Of a stretch of DNA of 64,000 nt, positions 1 through 11,700 are shown one piece after another. The notes below the pieces were generated by a model. It had not been told where the DNA came from, did no database searches, and saw nothing but the letters and a program-made list of their open reading frames with translations. Position 1 is the first letter of the stretch. Each line of letters opens with the position of its first letter. The DNA comes from Elmis aenea (Eukaryota > Arthropoda > Insecta > Coleoptera > Elmidae): contig OX393581.1 in the NCBI GenBank assembly GCA_947652605.1, forward strand, positions 29,072,788 to 29,136,787, read 5' to 3'. Position numbers and translations under genes: made by a program.

Positions 1-243
1 ACCCAAATATTCTGAAAGAAGAAAGGTTAACTAGAAAGGCCTATCAAACAAGATCACAAGGAAAAACAGATGAGGTAGACTCAGAAAAACTGGCAAGACG
101 ACGTGAAAAAAGCAGCAACGAAAAGACACATCAAATGGGAAGGGTTAAAAAAATTAGCAGAACATAAAAAAAGAGTGGTAAATCAAAGTCAGTACAACTA
201 TATCGGCTTACACCTAACGGTTGACGGACTTAGAACTAAATGA
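1..243 (+). pseudogene. C-terminal end of a decayed LINE ORF2
   Basis: A reading frame with one in-frame stop (TAG near 76-78) and at least one frame change near its start reads EERLTRKAYQTRSQGK, then NWQDDVKKAATKRHIKWEG and KKLAEHKKRVVNQ, ending at a TGA at 241. This is the pattern at the extreme C-terminus of insect endonuclease/reverse-transcriptase LINE proteins: a basic stretch, a 'RKTW..DV..AA..R' block, then 'W....LA..R'. The element's upstream part lies outside the window or is lost. The same C-terminal block recurs in the LINE remnant ending at 2164, so the two may be related. It is non-functional. The family is inferred from motif memory, not from an alignment. Confidence 0.6.
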
Positions 244-1124
244 AAAAATAAATTCATTAACTTAATCAACTGTTTACGAAAATAAAAAGTTTCCATCACA
301 TCGCAATTTAAAATGAAATTTACTGCGAAATCCGATTCGAAACTCCTCTATTTAGATGATTATTTACACATAACATAGAATTTTTATCTCCATGTGTGAT
401 GTGGCAACATAAGATTATATCTCGTGCTTAAAAATAGTGAATAATAAAAATACCACCAAATTTATAAAAAGAATGTTCTCAAAGGTACGCAAATTCGCTA
501 GAAATTTTTTTGTGCAAGTAATTTTTCATTACAACATTGTTTGCTCATTTTTTTACTTATATTATTTAGACAGTAAATAAATAAACACATTTTACATTAA
601 AACGTAGGTACGCGTTTTACACAAATTTCATAACCAGCATAGACTTTTCAGTTAAGATTAGTTTATTTCATTAATTTTGCCATAAAAATAATTTACTAGA
701 GCAATTATTAAGCTGCAACCTGCAGTAGTGTCTTACGCATTAGCAAACTCATTATAAAACACGCAAACGGGGTTGCTTATTTTGTTGCAGTGTTGTTTGT
801 CGATATAAACCACTCCGATTTAATTAAAAATTTAAATCACTTCCTATCACATTACGTTTATAAGATTCTCATGATAAGAATCACCGAATATTCAGTGGCC
901 GGGGTCGATGGACATGTTTCTTTTTTTGTGGTAAAATAACTTCTGAACTTCGTTTTGATATGTTGAAAAACTGAAGTATGACAAATAACCGCTTTGCCAA
1001 ACCGTTTTTAAATTACTTTTTGATTATGGCGACCTAAACATGAGATATTATCAATCAACGAATTATTTCTTGAAGATTTTAATTATCAAAATATTGGTTC
1101 TGGTATAAAATAATTAGCTTATTA
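244..1124. other. AT-rich stretch, no gene seen
   Basis: No open frame, splice-site pair or repeat that I can support. The first part may be 3' untranslated sequence of the LINE that ends at 243. Confidence 0.5.
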
Positions 1125-1227
1125 CAGTGGTTCTCAAACTGTGCGCCGTCAGAGAAGCGACATCTGGCAGATATTTTTATATAATAAATATTATTTCGTC
1201 ATTTTATATTATCTTTTTAAACTTTAG
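1125..1227. mobile_element. Orphan hAT-type terminus
   Basis: The stretch starts CAGTGGTTCTCAAACTG followed by GTGCGCCG. CAGTGGTT..CAAAC is the common end of insect hAT elements and hAT MITEs, and it also forms the ends of the complete MITE at 10270-10537. I cannot see a matching inverted end, so this is probably a truncated copy, perhaps interrupted by the LINE insertion just downstream. Confidence 0.4.
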
Positions 1228-1251
1228 GCTTTTAAGAAAATAATCAAGTTG
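1228..1251. repeat. Left target-site duplication of the LINE
   Basis: A 24-bp sequence beginning GCTTTTAAGAAAATAAT is repeated at 2165-2188 with two differences (both C/T or G/A). The pair brackets the LINE remnant exactly, as expected for a target duplication made by target-primed reverse transcription. Confidence 0.7.
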
Positions 1252-2164
1252 TAGTACTAGACGAAGCAATGAAAAATACAAGAGGCAAAGTAAAACAATA
1301 CAAAGTGGGACACTGGAAAATGGAAGACATAAAAATTTCGGAATTATTATACGCCGATGAAATAGTTTTAATAGCAAAAGATGAAAAGACATTCATTAAA
1401 AATTTAGAAATTTTGAATATTAGTTTGAAATCAATAAACATGAAGATAAACAAACATAAGGCAAAGACGATGATAATAAGTTGAAACGAGAAGAGGCACC
1501 AGATAAAACTTGAGGAAGAAGAGCTAGAACAGGTTAGGAGTTTCAAATATCTAGGCACGATAATATCGCAGGATGGAAAATTAGACGAAGAGATTAACGA
1601 GAGGACAGGCGCCGCAGGAAGATTATTTAACGCAATAAAAACTCAATTTCTTGTCAAAAAAGAAATACCTAAACAGATAAAGACGGAAATATTCAAGAAG
1701 GCTATTAACATATGGTGAAGGAACGTGGACGTTATCGAATATACAAAAAAGCAAAATACAAAGCACTGACGGGGTTTTTAAGGAAGATCGAGAAAAAAAC
1801 AAGGAAGAACAAAATAAGGAATGAGTTTTTCAGAGAAAACTTGATTGGGACCTGTGCAACACAGAATCAAAGAAGTGCAGCTAAGATGGTATGAACACAT
1901 AATGAGGATAAAATAAGAAAGAACGGCAAGAAGGATATACAAGGCAAGGGTAGTTAAAAAGAGGAGGGATAGTCCGAGAAGAACCTGGACGGACGAGGTA
2001 AAAAAAAAGCGGCAGAGAAACGAGAAGTCGAGTGTCAGGAAATAAAACAAAAAACGCAAGAAGAGGAGAATAGAGACAGATATGGAAAAGAAAACCCACG
2101 CAAAATCTCAACCTCAACAAGCCGTACACCAGGAAAGGTAGAACGGCCTTAGGACTAAGAGTCA
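1252..2164 (+). mobile_element. 5'-truncated LINE with RT palm end, thumb and C-terminus
   Basis: Read across frames, the conceptual product has the reverse-transcriptase catalytic box as LLYADEIVLIAKDEKT, then INMKINKHKAKTMIIS, FKYLGTIISQDGK and INERTGAAGRLFNAIKT, then a 'YG..TWTLS' block, a FLRKIEKKTRKNKIRNE block and a C-terminal RRTWTDEVKKK block. This is the order in insect APE-type LINE ORF2 proteins from the RT active site to the end. The catalytic motif reads YADE instead of YADD, and stop codons (for example at 1482) and frameshifts break the frame, so it is dead. It lacks the endonuclease and most of the RT, typical of 5' truncation. A 24-bp duplication flanks it. The clade is not assigned. 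Confidence 0.8.
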
Positions 2165-2188
2165 GCTTTTAAGAAAATAATTAAATTG
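2165..2188. repeat. Right target-site duplication of the LINE
   Basis: Partner of 1228-1251, 22 of 24 bases identical. Its position marks the 3' end of the inserted LINE at about 2164. Confidence 0.7.
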
Positions 2189-3259
2189 TTTAAACTTAAC
2201 TCCTTAATAAACGAAACTTGTGGAGTATTTATTTTGTCCTAAAACAGCCTTGATTTTTGTTTATATAACTACGGGAGCCGTGAACCGGAAAAATGGGGAA
2301 ATTCGCTGTTATTTGATTAAATAAATTTAAAAAATATTATTTCAACATATTGGATAACTTTTTATTTGCTAAACGAATTTCTTATTTTAAGTATTAGATG
2401 TCAAATTCCGAAAACTCAACTTAAATGAACAGGTAAATTTTACATTAAATATTACAATTGCTTTACCGGCGTGAACTATTTAATTCATTTCAATCTTTGG
2501 ATGTACTGATGTGCCGACAACGCCGTGGTTCGTCTAGCAAGACTCACAATTAATTCGATATAATTTCATTCGGTGAAGTCAAATCCTTCTCATTTCAATA
2601 ATGACTATACCACTCCATATTCCATGTTAGTATTTCTCAACAATCAACAATAACATAGGATCCTTCACCTTGAAGACGTCTAACACTAATGAAACGAAAA
2701 TAAGATATTTCACGATGAATGGGTTGTAAATTACTAACTTCTTGACACAATGGTCACAAATGCTTAAGTTAGACCACCACCGTCTTGCAGTCGGGGATAA
2801 ATCCTTGTAAAACGTTCAATTATAATTTGCAAAAATAAGTGATGAAGCAATCTTCGTTACAATAATACAAATAAGTTTAATTTTTTTTTTTAAATCTTAG
2901 AGAATAAATCAAACAACACAGACGATATTATAATGACGCGGCGGATTTTTTATTAAATCATTTATTAAAATATAAACTATTTTATGTATAAATAAAAGCT
3001 TGTTTAGACGATGATTTTTCTTGTCACGGTGTACGTTACAAAACGCTTAGGGACAACCGGGGTTTATATGCCTCTATCTATGTTCACACGGTGTTGTAGG
3101 AGGCACAACTTTTGTGTATTATACACTGTGGTGTTCCTGCTGTTAGCATAATTTTAAATCTATGGAGTATTCAGCCCCCCAATGTATTACCTCTTTAAAA
3201 CTTGCCTATCTAACATTATTTTCATGTTAAAAGAGCTTCTATTTCTATATACATATATA
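2189..3259. other. Intergenic or intronic stretch, nothing recognised
   Basis: AT-rich with short homopolymer runs (for example T runs near 2880). No coding signal or inverted repeat seen. Confidence 0.5.
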
Positions 3260-4061
3260 CAGGGTGTTTCACTTTTTTATGTGGCACTACTGCTACCTCC
3301 GTAAATAATTAAAATACAAGGTTGGTTAAATGGGACAAAAGTTAGCTATTTAGAGGTATATTTTAAACAATATATTGTTTTGGTTAAAAAATCCATAGCT
3401 TGCGTGATATGACGAAAAAACCGAAATCGATCAACATTTTCAAACTCAATAATGTCGACCATTCAATGGCTAATACACAAAAATACAAAAAAAATATATT
3501 TGCTGGATTCTGTTTGCTATAAAATTGTGATAGTCAAACTTTTATTTATAAATTACCGTGCGAAATATTTGATAAAACTTTTTTAAATAGCAGTCTTAGT
3601 AGATGATGACCTAAATATAAAGATTATTATTTTCTCATTACGATGATGTAATATTTAACATGTTTATTTACAAAAATAGCAATATAGCTTAAAAAATGCA
3701 AAATCTAGGATAAAAATCAGCGTTGCCATGGATAAAATCGACTTCAATTGTTTTATTTCGACCCTTGCTAGTCTATTCCGTCACTTTAGACGGTGATATT
3801 AAAACAAATGTAATGCGAAATTAAAATAGCAAAATATTTTCCCTTAGCATTTTGTGTATTAGCAACGAAAGCCGAGATATTTGAGTTTGAAAATTTTGAT
3901 TGTTTTCGTTATATCAGGCGAGCCATGGAATTTTTAAACAAAACAATATCTTGTTTAAAATAGACCCTTGAATAGCTAACTTTTGTCCCATTTAACCAAC
4001 CTTGTATTTTCATTATTTACTAAGATGGCAATAGCGCCAAATGGAAAAGTGGAACACCCTG
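3260..4061. mobile_element. Foldback MITE, family A
   Basis: The element begins CAGGGTGTTTCACTTTTTT and ends with the inverted form AAAAGTGGAACACCCTG. The two arms match for roughly 200 bp: the left arm has ACAAGGTTGGTTAAATGGGA near 3318-3340, and the right arm has its inverse near 3980-4005. TA precedes the left end; the right end is followed by CTGTA, not a clean TA. No coding capacity. Long inverted repeats with CAGGG termini and TA targets point to a Tc1/mariner-type non-autonomous element, but that superfamily call is inference. Confidence 0.85.
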
Positions 4062-4066
4062 CTGTA

Positions 4067-4604
4067 CAGGGTGGTCCAAATTCGATGGGATTGCATGGGT
4101 ATCTCGGTTAATATTTAAGATAGAGAGCCGGGTGAATTACCAAAAATGTGCAGTTTTTTGAGACAAACTCAGAACCGTTTTTAAAAATATTCTATCTTTG
4201 CCGGTTTTCGAGTTATTAAATAAAATGTGTTTTATTGTCATAATAATAATGTGTCATATCTCCGATATTGTTGTAAATATCGAAAATGTTTATGAAGATT
4301 ATTTTTAGATATTTTTATGTTTAATTTGATTAAATTTAAAAAAAAAATTACGCTCGCCGTTAAAAAGTTATGACACAAACTTACCTTTTTTTAAATGGGA
4401 GCGATAGTTGGCTATGACCTATTTAAATTCCTTATTTTTAAAACACACACACAAATAACTCAAAAACCGGAAATGATAGAATATTTTTGAAAACAGTTCT
4501 GAGTTTGTCTTAAAAAACTGCACATTTTTGGTAGTTTAACCGTTTCTCTATCTTAAATATTAACCGAGATACCCATGCAATCCCATCGAATTTGGACCAC
4601 CCTG
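4067..4604. mobile_element. Foldback MITE, family B, copy 1
   Basis: 538 bp, bounded by TA on both sides. The ends are CAGGGTGGTCCAAATTCGAT and the inverted ATCGAATTTGGACCACCCTG, with about 150 bp of arm similarity (both arms carry the GTGCAGTTTTTTGAGACAAA block). It sits 5 bp from the right end of the family A element. The centre includes ACGCTCGCCGTTAAAAAGTT. Copies 2 and 3 are at 19505 and 41807; copy 2 has the centre in the opposite orientation. Confidence 0.9.
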
Positions 4605-6157
4605 TATATATAATGTCTTTTGCCTTATTTTTATGGTTTATGTTTGAGAGAAGTTATGATTTTTTAACTATTTTGGAACTCTGTTGTGAATTAGTTGCTA
4701 AGATATTTTTATCTTTGTATAAAACCATACGAATTACGAGAATCAGTATCTGATAAACCATTAATTTAACAAGATGAAACTTTTCGAAATTTTTATTAAA
4801 CATTATAAAGTACCACAAAACTTCAATGTCATTTTTAACACAATTCGCGTAAAACTATTTAAACACGTAATGAGGCAAGTAACTTTGGTTTTTAACATTT
4901 TCATTAATTTCATTGTGGTTTATGAACCTAAAATAAAATACCATAAAACTAATCTATTTTAAGGAAACGGATTTAAAAATTCTTGTAGGTAAAACGAAAT
5001 AATTAAAATAAGTTTCAGCAAGATATTTACCTCTAAAGAAAAACCGTATAAGTAAAGATACAAAATAATCCTAATTATTAATAAAAATTAATAAAACCAC
5101 CGGTGTCTGATAAAAATTTACAATAAAATATTTCTCAAAGCCATAATTTTTCAGAATATTTGTGCTTACCATGAAAACTGTGTTCGTGTAATCCTAATGT
5201 ACTACTTCCTATACACATATTTCAGAATCATTCGCTTCTTACATAACCGCCGACAGATTTGAATAAACTGCATAAGCACATCACGAAGGTAATAACAATG
5301 AAATAAACATAACACGACAATAAAGTGTTTTAATAATAATAAACAAATAAACAATAAAGAGTGTTTTAAAGCAGTTCCTAACAAAATCGTGTCCGATTTA
5401 TATCCAGCACGGCAATCGTTTTCTCACTTCAACTTCTTCGCTTTAGAATGGAATATGGATAAACTCCGGCAGTAAAATTTAAACGAGATGTAGATTGCAT
5501 TTGAATACAATTACTTGCGCGTCTGCGCTCGTACATAAAATTAATTGTAAATATATAGAAAGTTTAAGCACTTCAATGGCAAATCAGAGATTTGAATCGG
5601 CGATAGCCTACATAAATTTAACCGCAAACACCTTGTTTATCTGTGACAATAAAAACACAACTGTGTGACACTGGTTACTGGGACAACGACAACTGTTGTA
5701 TTTTTTCTTGTTCTTAAACATTTTTCATTCATTTTTGTTTCTGTTTTTATTTCGACTACCTCTTTACAAAGGTTGAACCACTCGTGATTGCGATTAGTCT
5801 AATAAATATCCTTAAATCATTTATTTGCCATTAATTATTAACGGAGATTGAGTCTGAACGTATGTACATAAGTAGCGTCGAAGATAAGCTTGCAGTACAT
5901 ACATTAACTTTGAGAGATAAAGATTTGCTTAAATTAGAGAAAATGTGCAAGATAGCAACAAAAGAACACTTAAACTTTTGACATTACCATGAAAAATTTA
6001 AAGCAAAAAAACTTTTTCTATTCGTTTTTGTTTACAATTTCCTTATTAGGTGAGCTAGATGAAATTTTTTTACACATTATTGCTTCCTACAGGACTTTAA
6101 AATCTATAGATATTAACAGTTTTAGTTATGTTTCACTAATTAATTATATATTATATA
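4605..6157. other. No gene or repeat recognised
   Basis: AT-rich, with only short spurious open frames (for example 4774-4962 plus), whose translations have low-complexity, AT-driven composition. Nothing supported. Confidence 0.5.
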
Positions 6158-6447
6158 TGTCGTAGGCATAATGTGAAATCCGGCATTTTATAAAACGCCT
6201 AAGCATTTTATAAAAAGCCGGCAAAACGAGCAAATTATGACTTTTTCATAAACCCATACATTTGTGTTCATAAAAAAAAAAGCTTTAACCAACCTTTAAC
6301 CTGACCCTCATTCATTTGGTCAGTAGTAGAGGGTCAGGTTAAAGGTTGGTTAAAGTTTTTTTTCTAAATAAATAATAAAAATGAAGCTAATAGCTTTGTG
6401 CCTAGGCGTTTTATAAAATGCCGGATTTCACATTATGCCTACGACAT
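6158..6447. mobile_element. Palindromic MITE, family H
   Basis: 290 bp, nearly a full hairpin. The ends are ATGTCGTAGGCATAATGTGA and the inverted TCACATTATGCCTACGACAT, continuing with CCGGCATTTTATAAAACGCC and its inverse GGCGTTTTATAAAATGCCGG. A second, inner inverted repeat, AACCAACCTTTAACCTGACC with its inverse near 6328-6350, surrounds a short loop. Unlike the CAGGG families, the ends carry no CAGGG. A decayed relative is at 63329-63631. Confidence 0.85.
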
Positions 6448-6581
6448 GTACACATTTTAGACCGCCATGGCATCAATTGAACGATATTATTTTTTTAATT
6501 GTTTTCAGATATTATAGGCTTACCTACATTTGTAGCGCTGTAACAAAAAAGTTTACTCCTGTAAAATATAAGTTATTTGTA

Positions 6582-6602
6582 TTTATTATTATTATTATTA
6601 TT
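6582..6602. repeat. (TTA)n microsatellite
   Basis: About seven uninterrupted TTA units. Confidence 0.85.
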
Positions 6603-7400
6603 TCCGCGGAGGTGGTCCACTTTCGAGTTTCTGTACTGGTAGAAGATTGTGTTAAATTTAAAAAAAATACAAATAATTGTTGCAGGTTTACGGCAAATTC
6701 CGAAACCTAAGACTGAACAGCTTAATTACGTCACATTAAAAAAAACTTTTTCCTGCGTGACACTTGTATTTTTGAAAAAAAAATTACATTGACTTCAACA
6801 AAAAGAATTTTCTGTATTTGGTTCAATAAATATGTTGTACACATTAAACGAATTTATTTGAATAGATACCTCCAAAGACAACAGCCTTATATGGAAGTTA
6901 CGTTAAACATTTTAAGATGTGTTAAGCATTTGTGAAACTACAGGACGAGGACAAACAAATTGCATAGATAAAAACATTGTTTAGAAGCAATAATGGAAGA
7001 TGTGATTACATCAGCTTCGCAAATTGATAATCGTTTTGCAATGTCGAACACAATACCTCAATTAATAATTACTATAAAAAATTAGAATTATGTAGGAATA
7101 ATTATACATGGCAGTTTGATGTTACGCAAATTAGCAAAACGCAAATACTCTCAGTTTTCAAAAATTGACAGGCACGTCCTAAATCAATTGCCTACAATTA
7201 TTTTTGTTTTCTTTCTTATTTAAACAGTCTATTGCCAAAAACTATAATTTTGTATTATTCCATTAATAACAATAACCTACCGTATTACTTATATATTTTT
7301 TTAAAGTTTTATTTTAAGGAATTCAAATCGTAAGCTCTTGAGATGCTGCTCTTATCATCATACCGTCTAATTTCACCAAATTTCTCTCTTTATATATATT
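6603..7400. other. No feature recognised
   Basis: AT-rich sequence. The open frame 6435-6710 (plus) starts inside the MITE terminus and runs through the TTA microsatellite, so I treat it as chance. Confidence 0.5.
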
Positions 7401-7468
7401 TCTCTCTCTCTCTCTGTCTTGTCGTTTACGAAATACCCATGCATTTCACGCTTATCTTGGACGCCCTG
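7401..7468. mobile_element. (CT)n tract joined to an orphan MITE end
   Basis: A (TC)n run at 7401-7416 is followed by ACGAAATACCCATGCATTTC and then CTTATCTTGGACGCCCTG, ending in TA. The last 25 bases have the layout of the right terminus of a CAGGG-type element (compare GATACCCATG..TTTGGACCACCCTG in family B). No left arm is visible, so this is a truncated copy. Confidence 0.45.
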
Positions 7469-8039
7469 TATATGAAACAATAATAGTCAATTAACGTGAA
7501 TTATATGGCTTTGATATGAAATGAAAACACTCTTAAAATAATAACTCTTATGACTTGTCTAAGATAAGGCAATAATGCAAACCTGAAGGTCGTTTCTGAC
7601 TTTCTTTATAGTGATAATGTCGTGGGCATGACCCTAATCAACAATATAACATGAACTTATGTTCTACAGACTAATGATTATGAATACATTATAGTAATGT
7701 CGTCATCCGGTAGCTGCAGAATGTTATTTTCTCTCCGTTATAAGATTTAATTGTTCGGTTTAATCAATTTTAATGTGTCCCTGAAGCAATCGATAAGCAC
7801 TATCCTCATTAAACTGTTGTACGCTTAAAATTTATGTAAAAACAAATCAAACGGCAAAATCAATTACGATCTAATAGTACTTATACACAAAAACGTTTCC
7901 ATCGGCAGGTTTTTCAGTAATAAGTTGTCACGATACGAAAGTAACATAATAATTGACGATTTCTGGTTCGTTTTCAAAAAATAAAGTATTAATGGGAAGG
8001 ACAGCGATACCAAGAAGCTGCTGAACATGAAAAACAAGC
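7469..8039. other. No feature recognised
   Basis: AT-rich sequence. A short minus-strand frame (7864-8046) begins with a hydrophobic stretch but has no supporting homology or splice context. Confidence 0.45.
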
Positions 8040-8340
8040 CACGCATCTATTGCGTAAAAAGTAGATAGAACTAAGCCACTATATGTGGCAACATCGCAAG
8101 ACCCAGAGGTGAGGGGAGAGTAACAAAAGAGTCTAGCGAGTCAGGAATGCACCTACCATCACGCTGAAGACCGACCATCGGTACTGCTGTGAAGCATCTA
8201 GCTGTAAAAGAAAGACGAAGGGATATAGCTTAATGCAAAATAACACCAGGATGGCTCATACCTGACTTAGCTGAATCTGAGAGTCTATCAACCTTGCCTA
8301 TAATTCTAATTTGTAGAGGGAAAAGCTGAAATAACTATGA
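8040..8340. other. Less AT-rich patch, identity unknown
   Basis: About 300 bp of visibly higher G+C than its neighbours, containing ATCGCAAGACCCAGAGGTGA and AAGCATCTAGCTGTAAAAGA. One plus frame reads AVKHLAVKERRRDIA, vaguely like the 'LLA.ERR' block of LINE proteins, but stops interrupt it and I could not extend the match. It could be decayed coding sequence of a transposon. Confidence 0.3.
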
Positions 8341-10261
8341 ATTGTTAATACCAACTGGATAACTCGATAAGGCGTTTAGGTCACCTTTAATTTTTTATTT
8401 ACTAATTACGCAGTGTCTACTTGTAAAAGCAGTTACATTTAATGCTGTCGATATAAACCGAACAGGTTAACACATAGCTCCCTAAGCTAGTTATTTCCGT
8501 TAGATTAAAAAACACGCTCAGCTAATTTACATCATATGCCTATAACATAAGATTCATTAAAATTAGAGGAGAAACTATTTTACATGGTGCGTCACGCATA
8601 CACTGGAAGGCGCCAAAAAGTAACATATTGTCTTTACTAAGAATCAATCGTACACAGTTTTTGCTACATGTCCTGGTTATCTTGTGCTTCTCTTTTTATT
8701 AGATACCTTTTACGTTTAGTTCAGAACTAGAAAATTACAATCTGAAGGTTGCATGACAATAAATACATTTACGCACCTAATTTTGCACATACTTTTTATG
8801 AATGAAGTACAATATTATAATCTTAACTTTATTTATTTTATTGTCTTGTCTCAAACAGCCTCGACGCAAGAAAATATTGTGCATATTGGGATAATCAAAA
8901 GTAGGTATGGGTAACAAATAAAGATAAAATAAAAAACGATATACCTACGTAAATTTTTTCCTACTTTTGTTATTAAAGTAACACGACTTTAAAATAAATG
9001 CTATTACTGTAAGTTATATGAAAAATACAGACACCTGTGTTTTAAAAAATATAATTAAATATTACTGTGTACCAGCTTTTCTTTCGACATTCTCATTTCA
9101 TAGAAAGTAAAAATTCCGACTGCAAAAACTTAGATTGTATAATTTATTTAACACTATGTCAACTGCACACGTATAACGTATGTAACAAGTGAATGCTGTA
9201 AAAGTGTATTTTTATAGAATGTAGAAAGTTTGTCAATAAGAAGGCTATTAAAATAAAAAGAAAAAAACAAAATTTGATTTTTAGTCACTATTTATAACAA
9301 ATTCACAAATATTAATTAACATTAAAACTTTTACCAATATATTTTTTCGTTTTATTTTATTTTATTGGTCGATTTTGGAGCCCATGTAGGTCAATTTATT
9401 TGATTATTTTGTACAAATTCTGTTATAGTTAAGTTGTTCACTTAACTTAATTCAATCGCCAACATACATCTGCTATAATATCGCCCGTCTTACTTGTTAT
9501 TAGAGTACTAATCTGTTGATCAGTCTAACTAGGTAAACCAGTTTCGATTTGAAATAAATACGGGTATATTATTAAACTACTACATTAATAAACTGTTTGT
9601 TTGTTTTAACCATAATTTAATAAATAAATGCAAAAACTTAATTGAATAAAAACAGACAATTAGCTATGTTAATTTTTTATCGTTTTTTAAGATTGACAAG
9701 CCTGCAAGAAAATGTCACTTGGCAAATAAAAAGAGAAAAACTTTTTCTTCAATAAAAATCTTATTTGAAAAATAGTTGCGTGAGATACATTATGGGTGCG
9801 TTCACCGCTTAAACCACAACCTTTTATCGAACAACCTTATCGTGAAACAACTTTAAACAATAAGCCGCCCATTTTAATTTGTTGCCACTGTAAATGAAAG
9901 GTTCTCTACTAAGAAATAAAGCCGGGTACCTGACCTACCCGACCCTATACTGCACCTCCCGACTCGGGTAATAACTTGCAAAGTTTTATTTCTTTTTAAA
10001 TTAGGAACTTCAGTGAGATTTGACGTTTTTATTTATACTGCAACACCCATACAGAAAAGAAAAAACAAAGTACAGCAGTCATACGTTTATGTACGTTCAA
10101 CTTGGATTTCATTAAAATTGAACGATAATTTCTTTCTTTACAGGCTCATTCAGTTCATATTTAAATTAAGAAGACAAAAGTAATAACAAATAGTTATAAA
10201 AACAACTAAAACTAGAACAGATAATAATGAAATTAAAGAAATAAATACTCGATACATAATG
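8341..10261. other. No gene seen
   Basis: AT-rich. A short patch at about 9922-9976 is unusually C-rich (CCTGACCTACCCGACCC and CTCCCGACTCGGGT) with partly complementary halves; its nature is unknown. Confidence 0.45.
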
Positions 10262-10545
10262 CCTTAATCCAGTGGTTTCAAACGTTTTTGTACCTCTGCC
10301 CCCCTTTTTCAAAAATTTTTTTGCGCCCCTCTCACTTTTCGTAACAATCTAATTTCATAAATACTGTTCTGATATAATAATTATTTAATGGGCAACAAAA
10401 CAATATACCATATTCTGTACAAATAAATTTCTTTTTGATTGTTGGTACTCAAAAATGATATTTTGGTAACAGCTGCGGGCCTTACAATAGTCTCGTGCCA
10501 TCCTAAGGGGGCGAGTCCCACAGTTTGGAAACCACTGCCTTGATC
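10262..10545. mobile_element. hAT-type MITE with 8-bp target duplication
   Basis: The 268-bp element at 10270-10537 starts CAGTGGTTTCAAACG and ends with the inverted CAGTTTGGAAACCACTG. It is flanked by CCTTAATC (10262-10269) and CCTTGATC (10538-10545), an 8-bp duplication with one mismatch. An 8-bp duplication plus CAGTGGTT ends is diagnostic of the hAT superfamily. Just inside the ends are CTGCCCCCC and its rough counterpart AAGGGGGCGAG. There is no transposase. The minus-strand open frame 10381-10563 is a by-product. Confidence 0.9.
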
Positions 10546-11094
10546 GCTGTTGTAAAGATACATAAAGGGTGCCCTAGACGAGAGGAATAATTTTATAGCT
10601 CTGTTATTAGTAAAAAATATTTTTAATACAAGTTGTTTTGTTTACTACATAACCTAAAATAATTTTCAACAAAACTGTGTTTTGTTTTTGGGCACGGATA
10701 AGTAACTTTGTTTTTTTTTTTTTAATAGAAAGTAATTAGAAAATCGTATATTATATATTTTATTGATTTTATGACTAATAGAAGTCATGTACTAAAGATA
10801 TTTTGTTTATAGGAGCAGTGGATAGTTAATATTAATAATATCAATAGTTCTTAAATGTTATAGGTGTGCACCTCGGGCATATTAAAAATGATTAATAAAC
10901 ATCCAATATGTGTTTTAAGCAGATATTTTTGTTATATTCGCCTGAAAAATAAAACTCCTTCATGTAGATTAAACAATTTTGATTGATTAATTTATACCTA
11001 TTCAGGCAAAAAAATCAGTTTAAAAATGAAAATAAAATTGTATTTAACATTTAAAACAAATTTTCCAAAGCCTACCAGTTTAATTCTATTTTTA
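10546..11094. other. No feature recognised
   Basis: AT-rich, with T runs near 10710. Nothing supported. Confidence 0.5.
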
Positions 11095-11290
11095 TTTTGT
11101 GCCCGATAAAGAAACTCGCAATAACTCGAAAAATATTAACTTTAGACATAACTAACTTTCAATAGTTTTTAAAGATATTTAAATTACCTATCGATAAAAA
11201 AATTTAAAAATATATAGGGTATTTAATTTAAAAAATTACTTATTCGTGTTTGAAGTTTAGCCAAATAGACCGGGCATAAGGCACACCTTG
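11095..11290. mobile_element. Probable truncated MITE, right end only
   Basis: Contains AACTCGCAATAACTCGAAAA, the 'tcgaaaa' type of interior seen in family B, and ends GGGCATAAGGCACACCTTG followed by TA. A left terminus is not visible. Confidence 0.35.
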
Positions 11291-11599
11291 TATATAATTT
11301 AAAAATGTTAACTAATCAACAATCACAATCACACTATTGCCGAACAAAGTCCCCAACGAATTCGTTTTGACATTACCAAGCTGTCAAATATTAGTAGCAA
11401 TATTTTTGTGGAGTCCTGTTCCTGTCAAAATATTCAAAGAAATCTGAATAACTTAAAAACGATTGATTTTAGGTACCTATATAAAACCTCAAACGTTTTT
11501 GAAAAACAAAAACTAACATGGTGTTCTATTAAAAAAAAAAAAAAAAATTATGTATCGGTGCGCAAAAACAAACTTTGTGTATAGTTAAACATAATTTTA

Positions 11600-11700
11600 A
11601 GTTTTGTAGTATTGTAGTAAATGACAAACAACTTTAATTCGAAACTTTTGTTAAAATGTATTACTAACAACAGATCTATCGTCTTGACTGGGACATCCTG
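11600..11700. mobile_element. Possible orphan MITE end
   Basis: Ends CTTGACTGGGACATCCTG, followed by TGTA. The orientation and the terminal ..CCTG match the right ends of CAGGG-type elements. Weak, one-sided evidence. Confidence 0.3.

Noticed and set aside
1204..2129. Minus-strand open frames of 62-104 codons across 1204-2129
   Set aside because: They are antisense to the LINE remnant on the plus strand, whose RT motifs explain the low stop density.
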